Below are positions 1 to 11,957 of a stretch of 64,000 nt of DNA, piece after piece. Each line of letters starts with the position of its first letter. Position 1 is the first letter of the stretch. The stretch comes from Misgurnus anguillicaudatus. Its lineage: Eukaryota > Chordata > Actinopteri > Cypriniformes > Cobitidae. A program made the translations under genes and the position numbers. The notes under the pieces were generated by a model, which saw nothing but the letters and a program-made list of their open reading frames with translations, had not been told where the DNA came from and did no database searches. The stretch is from positions 39,362,001 to 39,426,000 of the forward strand of contig NC_073353.2 in NCBI RefSeq assembly GCF_027580225.2, written 5' to 3'.

Positions 1-2339
1 ATTCTGACGATTGGTTCCGCCCGGAAATGGTTCCCACCCGGAGGGTGAAGTGAAAACATCGGAACTTACGCGAAACTGCCTCAAGCAAAAATCAAGCGAA
101 TGAGATGCAGGTGTGACAGATAAACACAGCGGTCTGTGATTGGAGGAGAAAAGGAATCGAAGGAGGATAAAGAGGATCTGAAAACGGAAGGTTGGTTGCA
201 GTTGACTTTGGTTGCGTTGTGTGGCGGTGCAGTTGGGCTGTGTATTGTGGCAGTGCAGTTGGAGCGTAGCTTTGGAGCAGTGAAGTGGATGTTTGGACAC
301 GAATACGGAGACCGAAACAAAAGTAGTGGCTGACACGAAGACGGAGGAGAGTATGTTTGAAAGTTCTGTTGTATTTGGAAATATTGACTCACCTGTTCCG
401 TAGATGTGAATGTGCAACAGTTGGATGCAAGCGATTGGATTTGGTGCTGCCTGCAAGGAAGCCAGCTAGTGGGGGAGCCTAAGGGACGAAGAGAGAGAAA
501 GTGTGATCAACCACTGTAAGTACAGAGCGTATAAAAGGGATGTGTATATCAAGAGTGAAATACTTGACGTGTGTGTGAGCCCTCAGTGATTGAAATAGCG
601 GCCCCATCGCGGAGTCGAGTGGTGGGCGAGCCGGGGACATAGCACCAATAGGAGAAAGGATCATCGCAACAGCTACATTTCCACTTTTGGCCTTCATCAC
701 GGAAACGCCCCGCAGATTCTTCGGCCGACTCCACGACGACCCTGGCCTGACCTTATTGTTCACGAAAGTGTGTCGTGGGTGAGTCTGGATTTTACAGAGT
801 GAGTGTGTACACATGATTGTATTGCAGTGGAGTGCTGTGTACCTGTTGTCAGGAGCCGTTATAGGTCGGAGTTGGCCGTATCCAAACGAAGAAGACGCCG
901 TGTGGTGAGTGAAGTGCCTGTCTATTATACGCTGTTTAGCGATCCAGTGTGGAGACCAGCAAGACACTCCAGAGTCCCAGGTCTGAACAACGTATACCAC
1001 GGTGGTGACGGTGGAAAAGGGTACAGGAAATCAAGACCGTATGTGAGTACAATTCTGGGTGTTGGTATATATGCGAGTGAAGTTGCCGCATTGCTGAAGT
1101 TTAGTTGGTTACTAACTGCCTGTCACGGAGCCTCTTCAAAAGTGCGCCCCTGTCCAGAGTCCAGCAATTCCACGTATGGGAAGGAGAGAGCAGCGTTCGG
1201 CTCGACAGTGACAGCACCAATTTCCCCGGGCACACCTAAGGCCTTGAAAGGAAGACTACGCACTGACTACTCACCGTATACACCACTACTCACCACCTGT
1301 AAGAAAGAGAAAACAATCACAGTAATAGTAAAGTGTGATCTTGTGTTACAGCCCCGAGCCCTCTAAAGGACGAAAACTACGAACCAATTACCTGTAAAGT
1401 ACTTACAGTATCCACTGCTGCCAGCTACCTGCAAGTAAGAAAAGTCACCATTAACAGTGAAGTGTGATCTTGTGATACAGCCCTGAGCCCCCTAAGGGAG
1501 GAAAACGACGAATCAGTTACCTGTAAAGTACTTACCGTATCCACTGCTACCAGCTACCTGCAAGTAAGAGAAATAACAGTTAAAGGTGAAGTGTGATCTT
1601 GTGTTACAGCCCGAGCCCTCTAAAGGAGGAAAACGATGAATCAGTTCCCTGTTAAGTACTTACCGTATCCACTGCTACCAGCTACCTGAAAGTAAGAGAA
1701 ATCACAGTTAAAGGTGAAGTGTGATCTTGTGTTACAGCCCCGAGTCCACTAAAGGAGGAAAACTATGAACCAGTTACTCGCAAGCCACTACAGGAGGAGG
1801 CCCCGAATCAGTTACCCGTAAAACACGAGCCAGATACCTGAAGGATACTTACCGGATCCACCGCTGCCAGCTCACTGTAAGAGAGAGAAAGTCGCAGTCA
1901 TTCATTAAGTAACAATACTGTGTTGCAGAAGTGAACGAGGCATCGGAAAGTGCTGACCGTAGCTGCAGTCTGCTCCCCCTGAAGGTCTGCCTCCAGGACC
2001 AACGGAGGGCGCCACGGGATCAAGGAAGAGACCCTAAAGAGTCCCATCCCCTCCCCTTTAAGAAAGCTTCACTTGGAGGCCAGAAGAGGCCTTTATTTTA
2101 AGTTCCCCATTCCCCTCCCCTTTAAGGAAGCTTCCCCTGGAGGCCAGAAGAGGCCTTTATTTTAAGTCCCCCTTTTACCTTCCCTGATTATCTTTTTAAA
2201 TAATTTAAATAAAGCTTATTTTAACTTTACTTGTACCTTGTGTGTCTGGTCATTGGGGTGGCTTTGGGAACCTCCTCGAGGTGGAAACTAGAAAGGGGCG
2301 TGACCCTATAGTATCTGGGTCCGCCCCGGCTTGTGACAG
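1..2339 (+). repeat. Tandem-repeat-rich element, copy 1 (LTR-like right end)
   Basis: No coding gene is recognised here. The segment ends with AATAAAG at 2209, then GTCTGGTCATTGG, CCTCCTCGAGGTG and GTGACA at 2334-2339. The same arrangement closes a second segment at 3452. That, with a polyadenylation signal followed by about 130 bases and a CA end, looks like the R-U5 part of an LTR, but the start and any internal coding region cannot be seen because the window begins inside it. Confidence 0.4.
1331..1800. repeat. Minisatellite, four copies of about 125-130 bp
   Basis: The block TGTGATCTTGTGTTACAGCC recurs near 1334, 1463, 1595 and 1718. Each is followed by GAGCCC(T/C)CTAAAGGA-like and CTGCCAGCTACCTG-like blocks. 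Copies differ by scattered substitutions and one-base indels, so the array is not recent. Confidence 0.85.
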
Positions 2340-3452
2340 TACCTCTTAGACCCTCCTTGGACAAGGCGGAGAGCGAGTCTACACCCAGCCGCCCGTACTG
2401 GTCCTTTGGTCAGGCGATGTACCGTTCCCTTCCTTACTCCATCACGCTGTGAAAGAAGACCGAAGGTAGTGTGAGTAAACTCTATGTACAAGTTGGAGAA
2501 CTGAAAGTAAAGTTGAAGAGTTACGTTTACCTGCTTCGTCCGAAAGTCCCACGTAGTGTGCCCGCCTGTTGGAGAACTGAAAGTAAAGTTAAGAGTTACA
2601 CTTTTCTGTTACGTCCGAAAAGTCCCACGTAGTGTTCCCGCCTGTTGGAGAACTGAAAGTAAAGTTGAAGAGTTACATTTACCTGTTACGTCCGAAAGTC
2701 CCACGTAGTGTGCCCGCCTGTTGGAGAACTGAAAGTAAAGTTAAAGAGTTACATTTACCTGTTACGTCCGAACGTCCCACGTAGTGTGTTCGCCAGCTGG
2801 AGGTCCAAGAGAGAAGTCGAGAGTTATACTTACCTGTGAAGACCGAGAGTCCCCCGCCTCCCCCTCGCTGCACCTGTACACCCCCTTGCAGTATACCTGC
2901 ATCACCTGGAGAGAGAACCAGGCCCCAAAAAGTCTCTAACTGTTTGTGATCACAGAAGGCAGCGAAGGGAGTACCCTCGAGGAGCAGGAGAAAGGATTCA
3001 CCTCTCACGGCGAGGCGTGGCCTCGGCCCCGTTCCATAGTTCACCACCAGGCTCTGCCAAGGAAGGACCTAAACATACAGGTGACCACTGGAGTTAAAAC
3101 CCCCTATTAATTGTGTGTTCTATTTGCCTCCAGGAGTCGAGGAGGGCACCACGTGTATACGAAGGAGAAACCGAGGAAGTTACGACCCGTACACACCAGA
3201 AGAAGCCATACGTACTGGGGACGAAGGAGCTCCGTCCCTTTCCCCTTGGCCCCTCTCTCACTCCCCCTGCAATGATACACAACAGAGATCATTTTAATCC
3301 CCATTCCCCATCCCCATTTTTGCTTTTAAATAATTTAAATAAAGATTGTTCAAATTTTACTTATCTGGTTTCGTGTCTGGTCATTGGTGGTGCTTTTGGG
3401 GACCTCCTCGAGGTGAAACGTCCGGAGGGGCACTAGAGGCCCGCTCCAGTGA
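2340..3452 (+). repeat. Tandem-repeat-rich element, copy 2
   Basis: The right part (3127-3452) parallels 1990-2339: GCCTCCAGGA, GGAGGGC(A/G)CCACG, then TTTTAAATAATTTAAATAAA, GTCTGGTCATTGG, ACCTCCTCGAGGTG and a final GTGACA. The shared order with base differences points to two related units side by side. Confidence 0.45.
2492..2800. repeat. Minisatellite, four copies of about 77 bp
   Basis: TTGGAGAACTGAAAGTAAAG starts near 2492, 2571, 2645 and 2722, each followed by a GTCCCACGTAGTGTGCCCGC-like end. This array has a different unit from the one at 1331-1800 but occupies the matching place in the second element copy. Confidence 0.85.
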
Positions 3453-3607
3453 CATGTGTTTAATCATGCAATAGCATAATTGCATTTTTCTGGAGGGACT
3501 GTGCAATAATAAATGTTTTGAACAGAAGATTTGCTACAGTGTTGTCGCATGATCTTAATTCAGTAGCTTCCATTACCCAAATGGCCAAAAATATATTTTC
3601 AAATATC

Positions 3608-3610
<3 letters not shown>

Positions 3611-3693
<83 letters not shown>
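3611..3693. repeat. (AT)n microsatellite
   Basis: About 83 bases of uninterrupted AT dinucleotides lie immediately left of the TIR element that starts at 3694. Confidence 0.97.
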
Positions 3694-5815
<2,122 letters not shown>

Positions 5816-5904
5816 GGGCAATTTGTTGTATATTTTGAAATATATTTTAAAAATAAATATATTTCAAAACATTTACTTTAACATTACATTGGAAGATTAC
5901 GTAA

Positions 5905-6135
5905 CTTATGTAACCCTCGTTCCATGAAGGAAGGGAACGGAAATGTCATGCTGTGACAGACGAATTGGGAACTCGCTTAGAGAGACCAATCTGCTTCATA
6001 CTCTACTAAAACGCCAATGAGCTTGGAATTGAGATATTTGCATAATGCTGGCGCCGCCCCGCCAGGTGCGTATATAAGCCACAGGTGAAAATATGGAAAT
6101 TAGCTTCATTTCGCTGAGAAAGCCGGAAAGTGTGA
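5905..6135. repeat. DIRS left inverted terminal repeat
   Basis: This is the inverted copy of 10338-10543 with a few differences. It holds GCGTATATAAGCC near 6068, a TATA-like box that would drive transcription in one orientation here and the opposite one at the other end. Confidence 0.88.
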
Positions 6136-6194
6136 CCGGCCGATAAACAGCAGGGAGCAGTCCTGTGGCGACAGGACGTGACGTCTCCGTTCCC

Positions 6195-6290
6195 TTCCTT
6201 CAGGGAACGAGGGTTACATATGTAACCGAGACGTTCCCTTTCAGTCGGTCACTACGACGTCACGTCGTGACCGACGAATTGGGAATCCCT
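6195..6290. repeat. DIRS internal complementary region
   Basis: GGAACGAGGGTTACATATGT joins the inverse of the left end to the inverse of the right end (AGTCGGTCACTACGACGTCA, GTCGTGACCGACGAATTGGG). In DIRS replication this segment templates closure of the circular intermediate. Confidence 0.8.
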
Positions 6291-6762
6291 ACCAAAACGC
6301 CACTGAGGGCTGACCTCTTCCAGTGTCTGCGTAAAGCCCTCCGGTTCCACTTAAGGATAAGGAGAATTAGGTTTTAAGGCAGAAGGCCGGGCACTAGATG
6401 TTCCTTTAACCCCACAGTAGTGCCAGCGACTGGGAAGCGCCCTATCTGAGCAGTATAGGGACGCTGCGGAAGCCACCGCCCCGTTAAGGGCTATTGGTGG
6501 GCGAAAGTCAACCGTAGTTGAGGTAAAAATGACAGCCTTGGCTGTGATAGCAAAGCAGTGCTCTGCTGAGGGAAACGGAAAAATACTCACAAAGGAACCC
6601 GGTGGGACGCAATGTGGATGCCCGAGCCAAACACAGGTTCGCGAGGATGCAGCTAGTGAGAGGCTGGCAGCGGATGCTCCGCAACATCAGGCTGCCAAGT
6701 CAGCGGAGGAAGGCAAAACAAATTATTACGCATTTTTGCCTTGATGGCCTTCCATACTGAGC

Positions 6763-7725
6763 TCAGTTTGGAGCAGCAGTCGGAGGCTGCAAGCCGACCT
6801 GCGAGCCTGTTCTCTGTGCTTCCCCTAACGAGGAAAGGACACGAGAGGAGACAGGCTCGACACGAACACTGTAAAATCTAATGAACGTATTAGGTGTCGC
6901 CCAACCAGCAACTCTGCAGATCTCTGTTAGCGAGGAACCACGAGTGAGTGCCCAAGATGAGGCAACACTTCTAGTAGAGTGAGCTCTCAAATTAAATGGA
7001 CAAGGAATGCCCTGCAGATTATAAGCAAGGGCGATAGTATCAACTATCCAATGAGACATCCTCTGCTTAGTGACAGCTTTCCCTCTCTGCTGACCACCGT
7101 AACAAACAAAGAGCTGATCTGAGGTCCTGAGGCTTTGTGTGCGATCCACGTAGATGCGTAACGCTCATACAGGGCATAATAAAGCCATGGTTGGGTCTGC
7201 CTCCTCCGGGGGCAAAGCTTGCAAGCTCACCACCTTATCTCTGAAGGGAGTGGTGGGAACTTTGGGCACGTAGCCTGGTCTGGGTCTCAGTGAGACAGCA
7301 GGACCAAACTGAAGGCACGAATTGTCAACAGAGAATGCATATAAATCCCTTACTCTCTTCACGGAGGCCAATGCTAGCAGGGTTAGAGTTTTTATTGATA
7401 AAAACTTCAGACTCGCAGACTGCAAAGGCTCAAATGGGAGACCTGAAGGCTTCAGCACCATGGACAGGTTTCAGGAGGAAAGAGGGAGGGCGCGAGGGGT
7501 TTAGCCTGCGAGCGCCTCTTAAAATCTAATAACCAAATCATGCTGGCCAACTGATCTGCCGTTAATAAGTGAGTGATGAGCAGAAATAGCGGCGATATCA
7601 ACTTTAATGGCGGAGGGTGACAGCCTACCATCTAACCTATGTTGAAGATATAAAAGCACAATGTTAAGCATTCTCTGGGGTCCTCGCGTTGCGAAGAGCA
7701 CCAGGTGACGAAAAAAGGGTTTCAT
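6763..7725 (-). pseudogene. DIRS tyrosine recombinase, frame-broken
   Basis: The C-terminal catalytic part is clear. ASVKRVRDLYAF carries the first arginine, RAHSTRSVASSWA gives the H-x-x-R pair, and GWATPNTFIRFYSVRV ends with the tyrosine nucleophile. The N-terminal core-binding part (LLYLQHRLDGRLSPSAIKVD, IAAISAHHSLI) is at 7519-7725. Frame shifts or stops near 7490 and 7155 break it, so no intact enzyme is made here. The enzyme would integrate the circular DNA product of the element. Confidence 0.85.
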
Positions 7726-8450
7726 TTAAGCGCGTAAGCCCGGCTTGTGGACGGTGCTCGTACCGTGTTGATGGTGTTAGATACCGCTTGCGATAAATCA
7801 CCTAAACATTGCGCGCACTCAGCGACCATACATGGAAATTCCACAGGTCGGGGCGCGGGTGCCATAATGTGCCCCTTCCTTGAAAAAAGAAAGTCCTTCC
7901 TCAGGGGAATTCGCCAGGGAGGGGCTGTCGCGAAGAGCATTAACTCTGAAAACCATTTCCTGGTCGTCCAGTACGGGGCGACTAATAAAAGGCTCTCCTC
8001 GTCCTGCCTGACTTTGCACAGTGTCTGTGCAATTAAGCTCACTGGAGTGAATGCGTATTTCCGCGTCCCCCGCGGCCAGCTGTGTGCCAACGCATCCACG
8101 ACGAGGCTTCCCTCGGTTAGTGAATAAAACAGGCGACAGTGGGTATCGTGCGGTGACGCAAATAGATATATCTGCGCACGACCGAACTTCTTCCAAATTA
8201 GCTGAACCGTCTGGGGGTGGAGTCGCCATTCGCCGGGGCGCGCAGCTCGGGAAGCGCGTCTGCCGCTGTATTGAGCGTACCCGGGATGTAAATGGCACGA
8301 AGGGACCTCAGATGCTTCTGACTCCAAAGGAGGAGATGACGAGCGAAATGCGACAGGTGACAAGAGCGCAAAAACCGCCTTAACGGTAAATAACGCAACA
8401 GTCGCAATGTTGTCGGTGTCGGCTAATACATCCTTCCCTCGCATCTCCAT
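7722..8450 (-). pseudogene. DIRS RNase H to recombinase linker region
   Basis: A 242-codon minus-strand frame starts with the RNase H remnant RGKDVLADTDNIATVA and ends with ASPHDTHCRLFYSL, VVDALAHSWPRG, APSTSRAYALK. The last block leads into the recombinase. Another frame of the RNase H (LLLWSQKHLRSLRAIYIPGT, LNTAADALPELR) lies at 8198-8407, so at least one frameshift separates the parts. Confidence 0.75.
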
Positions 8451-8957
8451 AGCGGAGCGTACAAGTCCCAGATATACAGCGCACCACTCGCGGCAGTTGG
8501 GGTGCTATGCACACCCCTGAGACTGCAAGCCCGTCATACGTGGCTGCTCATCCCGTGCTGGGGGCATCGCATGTGCTACAGAATGCCAGGAGACCCGACT
8601 CAGGGGCATATCTTGCTATCAGAAATGCTGGGTCTGACCACGGGGTAAAATAGAAATGACACGCAGGTGTAATGGAGCACAGACTCCGGAAAACACCCGC
8701 TGGCGATAGAGGAGAGGTAGGGTGAGCTGGTGTGCCCACTCACGGCTCTCTCGATCCTCCGGAGACCTGGAGAGGGAAGAGGAATGCACTCTTGTGTGTG
8801 GTTAAGTGGGTACCGGCTGGACAGTCGGTGGAACAGATGTAAACCAAGGATTTTCCACCCGACCCTCTACCGGGGGAAGGAGCGAATCACCGTCTCCTGA
8901 AGAGTGATCCTCTGCCACTCCGGGTCGCCCGTCTCTGGCCACTTAAACTCCAGATTT

Positions 8958-10136
8958 TCACGGGAAGCGGCTAAACGGCGGGTCGAGCTGCTGACGACCG
9001 GTTCCCCTGCGCTGCCGAGATGGGGTCCAAGGAGGGGAACAGAGGTGGCCGCCGCAGGACGCCGACGGCGAGAGGCAGACTGAGGAGCCGGCGTGGTGGA
9101 CCAAGGGCAGCTCTCTTTCGCCGGGGAATGACCTAAGAGATCGCCTCAGTCTGCGCAGCGGAGCTGTATGACTCCATGGGCTCGCCGAAGAGGCCGGTCT
9201 GTGAGACAGGAGCATTCAAGAAGTTGTTCTCGTCTGCGTCCGTCATGTAAGCCAGACATAGCCAAAGGTGGCGATCTGGAACACTGTGGTGGACATCGCA
9301 CGACTGAAGGTCGCGGCTTCCCTCGTAAATCTCTAAAGCCTTCGCTTAGTGAACCTGCAGTGACGTTATTGCGTGCAGGGCTGAAGCCGCGTCTCTGCAT
9401 GCCTGATGGGCAGCGCCCGTAACCGGACGACTGTCTATACAAACACGGGAGGGAAGGGTTGGGTGGTCCCTCCAGGAACGCAGCTGCATCGCAACCCCCC
9501 GCTCCACTGAAGGGATCCCCCCCTTAGCGGCTCCGTTGGTGAGGGAGGTGAGGGGTAAAAGCTGAACGGCCGAGACGGCCGCAAATCACGTCAGCTCTTC
9601 GTGCACGGCCGCCATCTCCGGGACGACTCCGCCTCGGAGGGAAAAATGGGCACCCCTCTGATGCTGCAGAAGTGACGGGACCAGAAGGAGGTCCAATGGA
9701 TTCGGCAGAAATCGCAGAACACGACTCTGCAGTCTCCACCGGAGCCTCAACCGGCTGAGGATGGGAAGGCCGGTAGGTGAAGGACGCATCCTCCGTCCTA
9801 CTCAGCGTAGTGATGCGAAGAGCGTCCTGCGAGCGCTTGACAGCCGCACCATGCCGGCGTTCAGCACTGCAAAGGCGTGGACGTCGTTCCCGTAGAAACG
9901 ACAGTCGTCTCCGCAATCCAAGAGAGTTATGCTCTCACAGAGAGAACAAAAGCTCTCCATGAACGCAGCCTCGGAGTGCTAGATGCGCAAGCACGAAGAC
10001 AGTGCTCGTGACCGTCACTGGAATCCCTGTACTTCTCGCACCCAAGATCGCATGGAGGAAAAGCCATCCTGAAAAGGACGCTGATCTCCGAATATACGAG
10101 AGAGTGGCTGTCTTTAAAAAGACACAGAGCTCTCAC
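8958..10136 (-). pseudogene. DIRS gag-like region, degraded
   Basis: Minus-strand frames are broken several times. The start MAFPPCDLGCEKYRDSSDGH, EHCLRACASSTPRLRSW resembles the Cys/His-bearing opening of fish DIRS gag proteins. The rest is Arg/Pro-rich and not recognisable. The 8460-8960 gap between this and RNase H is where the RT should be; only YAPESGLLAFCSTC-type remnants are seen. Confidence 0.5.
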
Positions 10137-10337
10137 GTATCACTCTTTAGGGAAATCACTCTTTAGGTGCTCAGCTGATGATGTGCACAGGGAGAGACAA
10201 CGCACACACTAAACTCAAAACAAAATATATGCAGAGCAGTGGAATACTGCGAGCGTCCGCTGTGTTAGTACTGCTTGTCAATCAACTTCAGCAACCGTTC
10301 CCCGAAGAGCAGATAGTAGCTTCTCAGTAGCAGATAA

Positions 10338-10543
10338 TGCCGGCTTTCGAAGCGAAAAGGCTAATTTCCATATTTGCACCTGTGGCTTATATACGCACCT
10401 GGCGGGGCGGCGCCAGCATTATGCAAATATCTCAATGCCAAGTTCATTGGCGTTTTAGTAGAGTACGAAGCAGATTGGTCTCTCTAAGCGAGTTCCCAAT
10501 TCGTCGGTCACGACGTGACGTCGTAGTGACCGACTGAAAGGGA
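10338..10543. repeat. DIRS right inverted terminal repeat (5' end of element)
   Basis: This mirrors 5905-6135 and holds GGCTTATATACGCACC, the TATA-like motif read on the minus strand upstream of gag. It closes with GACGTAGTGACCGA-type sequence found again in the internal complementary region. Confidence 0.88.
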
Positions 10544-10871
10544 AGTGTAAACATAACAGGTTTGAAAAGGTTCAAATTAAATATACTCAATTGCAAAAAT
10601 ATACTTATATTATTTAAAATTTTTGTATACTTCATACATTTTGTAAAAACGTATATTTTGGTGAGGAAAATATATGTTGTAAAATTAGAAATATATTTGT
10701 TGCCCCTGAAATACATTTTGAAATATATGTTAATATATAAAGGTTAAAACAAATATATTTTCAAATGTAAAATTTAATTAAGCTTTCCAGAAAATTAGAT
10801 CAATATGCTTGTACTGATTGTGTAGTTTAACTTCTTTACATCATGAGTAGTTTGTAGCACTGCTAACTGCA

Positions 10872-10891
10872 TGTCTGTGTGTGTGTGCGTG

Positions 10892-10938
<47 letters not shown>

Positions 10939-10966
10939 GCGTGTGCGTGTGCGTGTGCGTGTGCGT

Positions 10967-10999
<33 letters not shown>

Positions 11000-11027
11000 C
11001 GTGTGCGTGTGTGTGTGCTCGTGTGTT
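10872..11027. repeat. (GT)n / (GTGTGC)n microsatellite
   Basis: About 156 bases of alternating purine-pyrimidine GT and GC steps, with a regular GTGTGC sub-block at 10932-10980. It ends 18 bases before the trpm2 exon at 11045. Such runs can form left-handed DNA. Confidence 0.96.
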
Positions 11028-11044
11028 TGTATTTTATAGTGCAG

Positions 11045-11457
11045 AGATTGTATCGCAGCCGCTCTGGCAGCCAGTAAGATTTTAAGAAAACTGGCGCAGG
11101 AAAGCCGAGATCTTGATGGTGAGGAGGCAAAGGAAATGAGAGATCACGCCGATCACTATGAGACACAAGCCATGGGTATGATGACCTCAACACTTCTGCC
11201 CTGAGTGTTTGTCATGTGTTTGTGTTGATCTTTAGTGTTGTGTTGTAGGTGTTTTCAGTGAATGTCACACCAGTGATCCTCAGCGAGCTCAGAAACTCTT
11301 GATCCGGATGTCACCGTCGTGGGGAAGATGCACCTGTCTGTGGCTCGCTCTGGAAGCTCAGAATAAAAGATTCATCGCTCACTCAGGAGTCCAGGTCATT
11401 ATGAGGATTTCATTTCAATCTGTAAACCTGACATTAAAGTTGAGTCATGTAGGTTGA

Positions 11458-11507
<50 letters not shown>

Positions 11508-11957
11508 AGAGTCTGCTCACACAGATCTGGTGCGGTGAGCTCTCGGTGGAGAATACATACTGGAAGGTTTTGGTCTGCATGGTCTTTTTTCCTCTTATAT
11601 ACACTGGCTTCTTATCCTTCAGGTAAAAATATTACTGATTGTATTAAACTTTAAGATCAAAACTCTCGTTTCAAGTTTAAAGGTTTTATCTATATAGACA
11701 TCACCAGTTGGTAGTGCAGTCTTTTCTAATCTTATAAGAAATGATTTTTAAAAACATTTTAATTTGAAAACTTTAATTATCTTCTATATCAACTGCTGTA
11801 TGTCCAGATAAATGATGTTTGTGTTGATGTTTGTGTGATGATGTTTGTTGTCTTCCAGATGTGATGAAGATATTCAGAAAGAGGCTGAGAGGACAGAGCA
11901 ACAGAAACGGGCCAAGGATTCTAGACAAACAAATACCAAAAATAAACAAAATTCACG
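11045..11957 (+). CDS. trpm2: trpm2 exons 1-4 of the window: cytosolic linker and pre-S1 helix
   Basis: Exon 11045-11175 reads [13 protein letters not shown] and ends ETQAMG. Exon 11249-11394 holds the TRPM hallmark VFSECH, RAQKLL and [19 protein letters not shown]. Exon 11510-11622 reads [14 protein letters not shown] and then the hydrophobic pre-S1 stretch ending TGFLSFR. Exon 11859-11957 is a charged linker ([18 protein letters not shown]). Phases run 1, 0, 2, 2 and join cleanly, the last one into 16437. The exon at 11045 lies directly after a GT-rich microsatellite, and the exon at 11510 takes its acceptor from the end of a GTCT microsatellite. Confidence 0.92.

Larger units (their letters stand above)
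5905..10545 (-). mobile_element. DIRS-type retrotransposon, RT region deleted
   Basis: Long inverted terminal repeats flank the element: 5905-6135 and 10338-10543 share, inverted, GCTAATTTCCATATTTGCAC, GTGGCTTATATACGCACCTG and GCGAGTTCCCAATTCGTC. Just inside the left repeat, 6195-6290 is an internal complementary region matching the extreme termini, as DIRS elements have next to their 3' end. Coding is on the minus strand: gag-like (about 10136-8960), RNase H (about 8450-8000) and tyrosine recombinase (about 7750-6763). No reverse transcriptase motif is visible between gag and RNase H, so the copy is defective. DIRS elements integrate by recombinase and leave no target duplication; none is seen. 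Confidence 0.88.

Noticed and set aside
479..1000. 173-codon minus-strand frame
   Set aside because: No recognisable domain; overlaps an opposing frame in repeat sequence.
803..1366. 187-codon frame
   Set aside because: Composition is repeat-like and a stretch lies in the minisatellite; no domain or splice pattern is seen.
9146..9962. Plus-strand Arg-rich frames in the DIRS gag region
   Set aside because: The coding strand of the element is minus; these are complements of decayed gag.
10795..11193. Open frames of Thr-His, Cys-Val and Arg-Val repeats
   Set aside because: They are translations of the GT/GTGTGC microsatellite on either strand, overlapping the real trpm2 exon at 11045.
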